Shown piece after piece: positions 57,228-64,000 of a DNA stretch of 64,000 nt. The stretch's first letter is position 1, and each line of letters begins with the position of its first letter. Source of the DNA: an uncultured Rhodopila sp. (GTDB lineage: Bacteria > Pseudomonadota > Alphaproteobacteria > Acetobacterales > Acetobacteraceae); contig NZ_CAIWTY010000001.1 in NCBI RefSeq assembly GCF_903915725.1, positions 1 to 64,000 of the forward strand, read 5' to 3'. The translations under genes were made by a program, and so were the position numbers. The notes beneath the pieces were generated by a model, which worked only from the letters and a program-made list of their open reading frames with translations, ran no database searches and was not told the origin of the DNA.

Positions 57228-58006
57228 CCGGCGGATACCACCTGTTCGCATTGGTCCCGGCCGAGACGAAGCTGCCTGACCCGCTGCCGGCGGGCTTGGA
57301 ACAGGGCGCCGTTACGCTGTTGCCCATCGGCCTGGTCGCCGGGGTGGCGCAGGCGGTTTCGGGCGAGTTTCTCGCGCAGTTGCAGGAAGGAAACAGCGAT
57401 CCCGCCGCCCAGCAATGGTTGACCGATCGGCTGCTCGAGCACGAGCACGTGGTGGAGGCCTTCGTCTCCGCCGGGCCGGTGTTTCCGCTTGGCTTCGGGG
57501 TGCTGGTAGCAGATCCGGCGGCACTGCGCGAAGCCGTCTCGCCGCATCTGGAAACGCTGTCGGCGTTTTTCGATGGTGCGGCCGGACGGCAGGAATGGTG
57601 CCTGAAATTCTATCTGCATGACGAAGCGCCGCGCCGGGGGGAAATGGCTCAGGCTGCCCGCAGTGGTCTCGATTACCTCGCCGCACGCCGGGCTTTGCCG
57701 GAGCGGCTGGCGGCGCGGGAAGCGGCAGGGCGCGTGTTCGTCGAATCGTCACTGGCGGATTTGGGGCGGCACTGCGAGGGCATGCTCGGCCGTGAGGCCG
57801 GAACGGCACCCGGCAAGGGGCTGCGGCTGCTCGCCAATGTTGCGCTGCTGGTGCGGAGTTCCGCTCGCACGGCGCTGGAGGCGGCAGTCGACGGATTGAT
57901 CGCGCCGGCGTCCCATGAGGGATTGGAACTGACCCTGACGGGTCCGTGGCCGCTTTACAGTTTCCGGCCCCTGATTTCGCTTGGGGTCGCTCCGCAGGGA
58001 AGGTAA
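57224..58006 (+). CDS. Second GvpF/GvpL family protein
   Basis: A 260-residue protein starting MTGGYHLFALVPAETKLPDP. It shares the GvpF/L plan: a first ferredoxin-like domain with DRLLEHEHVVEAFVSAGPVF and PLGFGVL, a helical second domain, and the ending LTGPWPLYSFRPLIS, very like the GPWPPYNFVSVSI end of the first copy. The ATG overlaps the ATPase stop. It is the last recognisable gvp gene; an unrelated glycosyltransferase gene starts 77 bases later. Confidence 0.88.
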   Translation: MTGGYHLFALVPAETKLPDPLPAGLEQGAVTLLPIGLVAGVAQAVSGEFLAQLQEGNSDPAAQQWLTDRLLEHEHVVEAFVSAGPVFPLGFGVLVADPAALREAVSPHLETLSAFFDGAAGRQEWCLKFYLHDEAPRRGEMAQAARSGLDYLAARRALPERLAAREAAGRVFVESSLADLGRHCEGMLGREAGTAPGKGLRLLANVALLVRSSARTALEAAVDGLIAPASHEGLELTLTGPWPLYSFRPLISLGVAPQGR

Positions 58007-58082
58007 CTGCGCGGCGCTGCTCCACCATCTGATATGTCGGCCGCCCTGGACGAAGCCGCCTGTCCGGCGCTACCTCGACGGA

Positions 58083-59600
58083 ATGAGCAAACGGTCGCAA
58101 CAGATCGACGCCCTGTTCCGTCAAGGCCAGCAACTTCATGCGGCCGGCCGGTTGCCGGAGGCGGAGCAGGTCTACCGGCAGGTCCTCGCCACCACGCCGC
58201 GGCATGCCGAGGCGTTGCATGCCCTCGGTGCGCTTGCGATCCAGGCCGGACGTCCGGACGCCGCGGACAGTCTGCTGAGCCAGGCCATCGCCCTCAAGCC
58301 GGCCGCGCTCTTCCAGTTGACCCGGGCAACGGCACTGCTTGCACTGAAGCGGCCGGAGGAAGCGGCCCAAGTGTGCCGAACTGTACTTCGGGCGCAACGC
58401 AACCACCCGGAGGCCTTGCAGGTGCTCGGCCATGCGCTGTCCGACAGCGGCCAGGCGGAGGCGGCGATCGACGCCTATCGCGAGGCCCTGCGCCTGAAGC
58501 CCGGTCTGCCGGACATCCGCAGCGACCTCGGTTCGGCGTTGCGCCATGCCAACCGGTTGGCGGAGGCTGAGCAGGAAATGCTTCTGGCGCCCGCCAATCC
58601 GGTGGCATTGATGAACCTGTCCAGCGTGCAGAAGGAGCGCGGCGCGTTCGCTGACGCGGAGGCGACGCTGACCCGGGCGCTGGCCATGGCGCCAAACGAT
58701 CCCGTGCTGCTGTATAATTGGTCTCTCCTGATGCTGCTGCTCGGACGCACGGGCGAAGCGTGGGATGGCTGGGAGAACCGCTTCCGTGCCGGGGCAATAC
58801 CGCCGCGCCCGTTTACCCAGCCGCAATGGCAAGGCGAACCATTGGGCGAGCGCACACTTTTGGTGCATGCGGAGCAGGGGCTTGGCGATGTCATTCAATT
58901 CAGCCGCTATCTCCCTGCCATCGGCGGCAACGTTGTGTTCGAGGCGCCGCCGCGGCTGGTGCGGCTGCTGTCCGGCAACCCCGCCATGCCGGCCATGGTT
59001 CCCGCGGGCGAGAAGCTGCCCGGGTTCGATGTCGTCGCGCCGCTGCTCAGCCTGCCCGGGCGGATGAAGACGCCGCCGGCACAGCCACCCTACCTGTTCG
59101 CCGAACCCGATCGGGTCGCGGCCTGGAAGGACCGCATCGGCGGCATTGGCTTACGCATCGGCATCGCCTGGCAGGGATTTGCCGGGCGACACGAAGACAA
59201 GGGGCGATCGGTGCCGCTGCCGGTTTATAGTGCGTTGGCGCAGCGTCCGGGGGTTCGCCTGATCAGCGTGCAGAAGGGCGAGGGCGAGGAGCAGATCGAT
59301 GGTGCCGGCTTCCCGATCGAGATCCCGGGCGGGCTGGACGATGGCCCGGACGCTTTCATCGATACCGCCGCGGTGATGATGAGCCTGGACCTGATCGTCA
59401 CGTCCGATACCTCGATCGCCCATCTGGCGGGCGCGCTGGGCCGCCCGGTCTGGGTCGCGCTGCGCCGCGTGCCGGATTGGCGTTGGATGCTCGACCGCAC
59501 GGACAGCCCCTGGTATCCGTCGATGCGGCTGTTCCGCCAACAAGACGAGGGCGACTGGGCGGCTGTGTTCGACGCCATGACTCGTGAACTGCCGGCATGA
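58083..59600 (+). CDS. TPR-containing glycosyltransferase-like protein
   Basis: A 505-residue protein. The N-terminal ~250 residues are TPR-like repeats (FRQGQQLHAAGRLPEAEQVY; ALHALGALAIQAGRPDAADS; AIDAYREALRLKPGLPDI). The C-terminal half is a GT-B-like domain with LLVHAEQGLGDVIQFSRYLP, GIAWQGFAGRHEDKGRSVPL and VTSDTSIAHLAGALGRPVWV, as in bacterial proteins related to O-GlcNAc or heptosyl transferases. Acceptor and sugar are unknown. It is coupled to the DUF6165 gene by an ATGA overlap. Confidence 0.82.
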   Translation: MSKRSQQIDALFRQGQQLHAAGRLPEAEQVYRQVLATTPRHAEALHALGALAIQAGRPDAADSLLSQAIALKPAALFQLTRATALLALKRPEEAAQVCRTVLRAQRNHPEALQVLGHALSDSGQAEAAIDAYREALRLKPGLPDIRSDLGSALRHANRLAEAEQEMLLAPANPVALMNLSSVQKERGAFADAEATLTRALAMAPNDPVLLYNWSLLMLLLGRTGEAWDGWENRFRAGAIPPRPFTQPQWQGEPLGERTLLVHAEQGLGDVIQFSRYLPAIGGNVVFEAPPRLVRLLSGNPAMPAMVPAGEKLPGFDVVAPLLSLPGRMKTPPAQPPYLFAEPDRVAAWKDRIGGIGLRIGIAWQGFAGRHEDKGRSVPLPVYSALAQRPGVRLISVQKGEGEEQIDGAGFPIEIPGGLDDGPDAFIDTAAVMMSLDLIVTSDTSIAHLAGALGRPVWVALRRVPDWRWMLDRTDSPWYPSMRLFRQQDEGDWAAVFDAMTRELPA

Positions 59601-59977
59601 CCAGCCCGCTGATACCCGTGTCCCTGGGCGAACTGCTCGACAAGATCGCCATCCTTGAGATCAAGGCGGAACGGCTGCGGTCGCCCGAAGCGGTCGCCAA
59701 CGCCGGACGGGAACTCGCGTTGCTGCGTACGGCCGCGGGCGCAGTTCCGCTTGAGGCGGCACCGCTTCGCGCGGCGCTGCTGGCGGTGAACCTGCGGCTG
59801 TGGCGGATCGAGGACGAGATCCGCGCTAAGGAGGCCGCCGGCGATTTCGGCCCGGGCTTCATCGCCCTGGCCCGCTCCGTCTACCACGAAAACGACGAAC
59901 GCGGCCGGATCAAGCAGGCGCTCAACAGGATGTTGCGATCGGCGCTGGTGGAGGAAAAACAGTATTCGGCGTATTGA
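59597..59977 (+). CDS. DUF6165-like small protein
   Basis: A 126-residue protein with PVSLGELLDKIAILEIKAER near the start and IALARSVYHENDERGRIKQA near the end. The fold looks all-helical. I recall similar proteins (DUF6165) next to TPR glycosyltransferases, but no function is known. It overlaps the glycosyltransferase stop by four bases and precedes the YggS gene by 7 bases, so the three form one unit. Confidence 0.65.
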   Translation: MTSPLIPVSLGELLDKIAILEIKAERLRSPEAVANAGRELALLRTAAGAVPLEAAPLRAALLAVNLRLWRIEDEIRAKEAAGDFGPGFIALARSVYHENDERGRIKQALNRMLRSALVEEKQYSAY

Positions 59978-59984
59978 TGCTGGC

Positions 59985-60653
59985 ATGACCGAAGCCGAAT
60001 CCATCGCCGAGAACCTCCGCCGGGTGCGGGACCGCATCGCCGCAGCCGCGCGGGCAGCCGGTCGGCTGCCGGAGGAGATCACCCTGGTGGCGGTTTCCAA
60101 AACCAAACCGGCCGAAGCGGTCGCCGCGGCGCTCGCCGCCGGGCAGACGGTGTTCGGCGAGAACCGGGTGCAGGAAGCCGCTGCCAAATTTCCCCCGCTG
60201 CAAGCGGCGCATCCGCTTTCGTTGCACATCATCGGCGGCCTGCAGACCAACAAGGCGCGCGACGCGGTGCGGATCGCCGACGTGATCGAGACGCTCGACC
60301 GGCCGAAGCTGGCTGATGCGCTGGAAGCGGCCATCGCCAGGGAAGGCCGCTCGCCGGCTTTGCTGATCGAGGTCAACACCGGATTGGAACCACAGAAATC
60401 CGGGATCGCCCGCGATCAGGCGGATGGTTTCATTGCGGACTGCAAAGTCCGTTTCGGTGCGGCTTTGGCGGGGCTGATGTGCGTGCCGCCGCAGGGCGAA
60501 GATCCTCGTCCGCATTTCACCTGGCTGGCCGCGTGCGCGGCCCGCCACGGGTTAACCACGCTGTCGATGGGTATGTCGGGCGATTTCGAAGTTGCCATCG
60601 CCTGCGGCGCGACGTGGGTGCGTGTCGGCAGCGCGATCTTCGGTGGCCGCTAA
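59985..60653 (+). CDS. YggS family pyridoxal 5'-phosphate homeostasis protein
   Basis: A 222-residue PLP-binding protein of the alanine-racemase N-terminal fold. TLVAVSKTKP contains the Schiff-base Lys39. FGENRVQEAAAK, HIIGGLQTNKARDAVRIADV, LIEVNTGLEPQKSGI and the ending SMGMSGDFEVAIACGATWVR with VGSAIFG are all family signatures. It buffers cytosolic PLP and has no known enzymatic reaction. Confidence 0.95.
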   Translation: MTEAESIAENLRRVRDRIAAAARAAGRLPEEITLVAVSKTKPAEAVAAALAAGQTVFGENRVQEAAAKFPPLQAAHPLSLHIIGGLQTNKARDAVRIADVIETLDRPKLADALEAAIAREGRSPALLIEVNTGLEPQKSGIARDQADGFIADCKVRFGAALAGLMCVPPQGEDPRPHFTWLAACAARHGLTTLSMGMSGDFEVAIACGATWVRVGSAIFGGR

Positions 60654-61162
60654 AGAGCTACCGGGCGATCGCAGCGAACGCGGCCGGGACCGTCGGACTA
60701 TTTCTTTGTGATAACAAGTATCCGGCGTCCTCGCTCTTTTGTAGATACATTTGCCATTCCGAATCGGCGAACACCCCGCCGCGCCCTGATGGCCATCGGG
60801 GGGTCATGCCCGCACTATCGTTCCGGTTTATACAGTATCGAGGTCCGGCCGCCAATCGACCAAGCCGGCGTAGCGGACCCCGGCTGACCTGGCATCAACG
60901 CCGCCAAGGTCCCGGGACCGGTCACCGGCGTCGCAGCGTGCTGTCCGGATCGAGAGCCGGGACATATAAGTTATGGCTGGTCGAGCGGTCGTTGCCACGA
61001 GACATCTACGATTTAGCCGCTGGAATGCGGCTCGCGCGATGGGCTCGGCTCTTGATGGCCTGCGCGCTCATGGGAGAGCGCGCGCCCAAACCATGATCAC
61101 AACCGCAGGAACTGTGGCGAAGCCGACTGCTATCGACGCCGATCTCTTTGGGAAAAGAGCGG
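60654..61162. other. Intergenic region, nothing recognised
   Basis: About 500 bases between the YggS gene and the marR terminator. Composition is mixed and there is an AT-richer stretch near 60690-60760. Frames here overlap the antisense of marR or give no recognisable product. No RNA gene seen. Confidence 0.35.
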
Positions 61163-61188
61163 CCGGGCCGCGTAAAGCTGCGGCCCGG
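61163..61188 (-). terminator. Rho-independent terminator of the MarR gene
   Basis: Read on the - strand: a 9-bp perfect stem CCGGGCCGC / GCGGCCCGG with an 8-base loop, followed after a short GC spacer by CTCTTTT. It lies 3 bases past the marR stop. Confidence 0.75.
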
Positions 61189-61191
61189 ATC

Positions 61192-61599
61192 CTAGTGCGT
61201 CGCTCGTGCCGGCTCGTTGGTGCGGGCACGCGCCTGTGCGGGCTCGGCGGTGATTCGCAGTGTCGAGGCAGCGTCACGCAGGATTGTCCGCATTTCGCGC
61301 AGGAACGCCATGCCCGTGGCTGTGCGCTGAACCAGCACGCTGCGGCGATCCAGCGGATCGGTCTTGCGGCGAACCAGATCGAACTCCGACAGCCGATCCA
61401 ACGCACGCGTGATGGCGGGTTTCGAGACGCCGAGCTTGGCGGCCAAACCGCGCACCGTCTGTGCCTCGGTTTCCAGATAGCATGTCAAGAACACACCGAG
61501 CTGGCGTGCCGACAGGTCCGGGCCATCGCGGCGAACAAGCTCCACGATCGCGGTTCGGAGGATTCCGGCAAGCCCGTCGCTGACTTCGTTTGTGATCAT
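61192..61599 (-). CDS. MarR family transcriptional regulator
   Basis: A 135-residue winged-helix regulator starting MITNEVSDGLAGILRTAIVE with AGGAG upstream. It shows LSARQLGVFLTCYLETEAQT, the recognition region VRGLAAKLGVSKPAITRALD and the wing DLVRRKTDPLDRRSVLVQRT. The ligand and regulon are unknown. It stands alone with its own terminator; a palindrome lies in its leader. Confidence 0.9.
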   Translation of the reverse strand: MITNEVSDGLAGILRTAIVELVRRDGPDLSARQLGVFLTCYLETEAQTVRGLAAKLGVSKPAITRALDRLSEFDLVRRKTDPLDRRSVLVQRTATGMAFLREMRTILRDAASTLRITAEPAQARARTNEPARATH

Positions 61600-61633
61600 A
61601 CTCCTGTACCTTTCATATAAAGATGTAGCCTCT

Positions 61634-61646
61634 CTTCGGACCGAAG
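61634..61646. promoter_or_regulatory. Candidate operator of the MarR gene
   Basis: CTTCGGACCGAAG is a perfect 13-base palindrome about 35 bases upstream of the marR start, a usual place for an autoregulatory MarR site. The assignment rests on position only. Confidence 0.4.
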
Positions 61647-62460
61647 CGATGACCACCATTGGATAGTTGTCATGTCATCGAGTTCGTGTCTCGTAACGAA
61701 GCGGTGTACCAACCGTATTTGTTCCGGAGATTAAATTGTAGTTTCGGAATTATAATCTACAGGCATAGGATATTTTAGCGCATTGAACGTGTCATTTTGT
61801 AACCCCGCGACCCGATTTATTGCCGTTCAGCCCAACCCAAACGCGTGATGAACATGCCATCAAAAAGCATATTTATCAATCAAACCGGCGCGAAACACCC
61901 GTCGCAACGCCGTTTTCAGGCGAATCAAGCCGATAAATCAGACCAGGAGATGGAAACACTTGGTCGTACGAAAGCCGAAGCTCACCTATAAACGCCTTTA
62001 CCTGCCGTTCGGCGTCCCATTCGCTATCGTTGACGCGGATTCAGTCCTCGTTACCGCCGGGACGGGCTTTTTGCCATGAAATTCACTTTACTCATCCCGG
62101 GGAAACCGGATTCCCGATTTAGGCCAAACCGAGGCAATGATCAACCGTGACTGTTGCGGTACGGCACCATAAATATGGGTGGAATTTTATGAATTAAAAC
62201 ACACACTAAGCAGCTGCAGGCGGACCGGAGATGCCTCGTCCGGGAACGAGAACCGCCGCATCAGCCAACAGGCGCCGATCGGCGTGCCGGACCGGCGGCC
62301 AAGCCGCGGCGAATGGGACCACCTCGACGTCGGTATCGAACAAAACCAACCTGATTGTTACTATTCAGTTATCCGAAATGGTAGCGATACAACGGCGGCA
62401 GGCTCTCCACACGCTGCCGCGCCGCCGTAACGCGATCGCGAGGCGCCACGCCAAACCCTG
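61647..62460. other. ~800 bp intergenic region, nothing recognised
   Basis: Mixed composition with an AT-rich part (61690-61900). It contains loose inverted pairs such as TGTAG..CTACA near 61736-61760 and a GC hairpin followed by CTTTTTG near 62060-62075 that may be a weak terminator on the + strand. No protein or known RNA is recognised. The right end borders the dinB stop. Confidence 0.35.
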
Positions 62461-63717
62461 TCAACCCAGCGATCTGCCTCGCTTGATCGCAGCGCTGCCG
62501 AATCGCTCGCGCAGCGAGTCGATCGCCGTCTGCACCGCGGCACGCCTTGGGGTCAGCGAATCGGCCAGATCGCCAAAATCCGCCATGGAACCGGCGACCA
62601 GCGGGCTCGCGCCGATGCCGATGAGCCTGAACGCCGCGCCGGACGTCTCCTTCACCAGCAGCGAACGCGCCAGATCGAACATCCGGTCCGGCAATACCGT
62701 CGGGCTGGGCAGCCGCGCAGCCCTGGTGCGCAGCGCGAAACGCGACGTCTTCAACTTCAGCACGACGCCACCGGCCGCGAGCTCATGCCCCCGCAAGCGC
62801 ACCGCGAGTTTTTCGCATAGCCGCCACAAATGCTGCTCCAGGTCCCGCAGGTCGGACAGGTCGCGATCGAACGTCGTTTCGGCGCTGACCGACTTGGCCT
62901 CGCGCGACGGATCGACGCGGCGCATGTCCTGGCCCAGCGACCGCCGCACCAGGCCCGGCCCGTCATCGCCCAATTTTCGCAGCGCCTCCCGGTCCGGCAG
63001 CACCTGCAATTGGCCCAGCCGGGTGATACCCATGCCCTCCAGTCTGTTCGCCTGCGCCGCACCAATGCCCGGCAGCAGCCGCACCGGCTCGGGCGCCAGC
63101 AGCGCCGCGGCTTCCCCGGCATCTATAATACTGAATCCGCGCGGCTTGCCCCTCCCCGCGGCGATCTTCGCCAGCAGCCGGTTGGCCGCGAGGCCAATGG
63201 AGACGGTGATGCCGATCTGCTGCTCGACCGAGATGGCGAATCGGGCCAGCACGGCGGCGGGCGGGGCGCCATGCAGAGACTCGGTGCCCGCCAGGTCCAA
63301 CACCGCCTCATCGATCGAAAGCGGCTGCACAAGCGGCGTCAGGGTGCCCATCAAGGCCCGCACCTGACGCGAGGCTGCGGCGTATTTGGCAAAATCCGGC
63401 TTGATCACGACGGCGTCCGGGCAGGCCTTCAATGCCTTGAACATCGGCATCGCGCTCTTCACCCCCGACATGCGGGCGATGTAGCAGGCGGCGGTAACCA
63501 CCCCGCGCGTCCCGCCGCCGACGATGACCGGCCGCGACGCAAGTTCCGGCCGATGGCGTTTTTCGACGCTGGCGTAGAAGGCGTCGCAATCGACATGGGC
63601 AATGGTCAGCCGCGACAGGGACCGGTGGTGCACCAGGCGATGGCCGCCGCAGCCGGAGCAGCGCGGCCCGGGGCTGGTGTCCGCGACGAGAAAGCAGTCA
63701 CGGCACAGCGACGGCAT
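62461..63717 (-). CDS. dinB: DNA polymerase IV (Y-family) with N-terminal zinc finger
   Basis: A 418-residue translesion polymerase. An N-terminal zinc-finger-like part (Cys5, Cys8, Cys20, Cys23) precedes the catalytic core IAHVDCDAFYASVEKRHRPE, which carries the first metal aspartates. SIDEAVLDL gives the catalytic Asp-Glu pair, SIGLAANRLLAKIAA follows, and the HhH motif is VRLLPGIGAAQANRLEGMG. The little-finger domain follows (SVSAETTFDRDLSDLRDLEQ). The ATG at 63717 starts one base past the stop of the ROK gene, so the two are probably cotranscribed. No SOS box can be placed here. Confidence 0.93.
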   Translation of the reverse strand: MPSLCRDCFLVADTSPGPRCSGCGGHRLVHHRSLSRLTIAHVDCDAFYASVEKRHRPELASRPVIVGGGTRGVVTAACYIARMSGVKSAMPMFKALKACPDAVVIKPDFAKYAAASRQVRALMGTLTPLVQPLSIDEAVLDLAGTESLHGAPPAAVLARFAISVEQQIGITVSIGLAANRLLAKIAAGRGKPRGFSIIDAGEAAALLAPEPVRLLPGIGAAQANRLEGMGITRLGQLQVLPDREALRKLGDDGPGLVRRSLGQDMRRVDPSREAKSVSAETTFDRDLSDLRDLEQHLWRLCEKLAVRLRGHELAAGGVVLKLKTSRFALRTRAARLPSPTVLPDRMFDLARSLLVKETSGAAFRLIGIGASPLVAGSMADFGDLADSLTPRRAAVQTAIDSLRERFGSAAIKRGRSLG

Positions 63718-63718
63718 C

Positions 63719-64000
63719 TCACGCCGCCGGCCACAGCCACGCCGCGCCCCGCACGCCCGACGAATCCCCATGTTTGTTGCGTAGGATCGGCGTCGCGATC
63801 ACATCGCTGAACGAGTGCCCGGGGATCAGCCGCGGCAGCTCGGTATAGAGATGCGGCATGTTCGAGATCCCGCCGCCCAGGACGATCGCGTCCGGATCCA
63901 GCACATTGATGATAACCGCCAACCCCCTTGCCAGCCGATCGGCGTGACGTTCGAGGGCGTCGATCGCGATCTGGTCGCCGGCTTCGGCACGGGCGGGAAT
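63719..64000 (-). CDS. ROK family sugar kinase, C-terminal part (cut by window edge)
   Basis: Only the last 93 residues are inside the window. IAIDALERHADRLARGLAVI, INVLDPDAIVLGGGISNMPH and the ending LRNKHGDSSGVRGAAWLW match the C terminus of ROK-family fructokinase/N-acetylglucosamine-kinase-like proteins. The gene continues beyond base 64000, so the ATPase and sugar-binding motifs cannot be examined. The stop lies directly ahead of dinB. Confidence 0.85.
   Translation of the reverse strand: MPARAEAGDQIAIDALERHADRLARGLAVIINVLDPDAIVLGGGISNMPHLYTELPRLIPGHSFSDVIATPILRNKHGDSSGVRGAAWLWPAA

Noticed and set aside
57312-58898. 528-codon - strand frame across the second gvpF/L and the TPR glycosyltransferase
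   Set aside because: It spans two clear + strand genes and has no coherent product.
60973-61620. 215-codon + strand frame opposite the MarR gene
   Set aside because: Antisense to a clear winged-helix regulator that has its own ribosome site and terminator.

Overview
This window is GC-rich and densely coded on both strands. It reads as an alphaproteobacterial chromosome, probably Rhodospirillales/Acetobacteraceae. That is an inference from the protein style, the dnaX-ybaB-recR block with SRP RNA just upstream, a DinB with an N-terminal zinc finger, and the MntR/MntH pair; no rRNA is present to confirm it. I recognised no tRNA, rRNA, CRISPR array, prophage or intact transposase.

Left part (1-22 kb) is mostly housekeeping and metabolism: flavin reductase, periplasmic binding protein, FrnE-like thiol oxidoreductase, glycosyltransferase, secA, aldo/keto reductase, a GH5-like secreted glycosidase with duplicated C-terminal modules, succinate-semialdehyde dehydrogenase, a TerC-type membrane protein, purB, a frameshifted nucleotidyltransferase, a yggT-DUF167-folD operon, an orphan Hcp-like gene, the mntH-mntR operon behind a perfect 16-bp palindrome, and accA.

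Middle part (22-48 kb): a TetR regulator, two translationally coupled membrane GTPases, a second succinate-semialdehyde dehydrogenase, periplasmic copper genes (DUF2946, PCuAC), PAP2, a pteridine-reductase-like SDR, a PGM1-like ATP-grasp ligase, a KefB-like antiporter, a lone CoxL-type molybdenum hydroxylase subunit, a ChaA-type antiporter overlapping an Hsp70-like gene tail to tail, an HlyD/ATPase/permease exporter operon, a Na/Pi cotransporter, and ffs-dnaX-ybaB-recR. Several short palindromic, MITE-like elements lie between these genes. Two full copies (169 and 170 bp) share 9-bp terminal inverted repeats.

The most distinctive region is a gas-vesicle locus (48.98-58.0 kb), all on the + strand and mostly coupled by ATGA/GTGA overlaps: gvpA, gvpC-like, gvpN, gvpV-like, an unassigned gene, gvpF/L, gvpG, a gvpA paralogue, gvpK, a gvpJ-like paralogue, gvpH-like (Hsp20 fold), an unassigned gene, a two-domain CDC48/VCP-like AAA+ ATPase and a second gvpF/L. 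A 1-kb non-coding region with palindromes lies upstream. A very stable TTCG hairpin separates gvpA from the rest. A MITE-like element sits between gvpH and the last three genes. The locus should build gas-filled protein shells for buoyancy, with GvpA as the wall, GvpC as outer scaffold, GvpN and the CDC48-like protein as ATPases, and F/G/J/K/L as nucleation and assembly factors.

Right end (58-64 kb): TPR glycosyltransferase, DUF6165 protein, YggS PLP protein, a MarR regulator, DNA polymerase IV with an N-terminal zinc finger, and the C-terminal end of a ROK-family kinase cut by the window edge.
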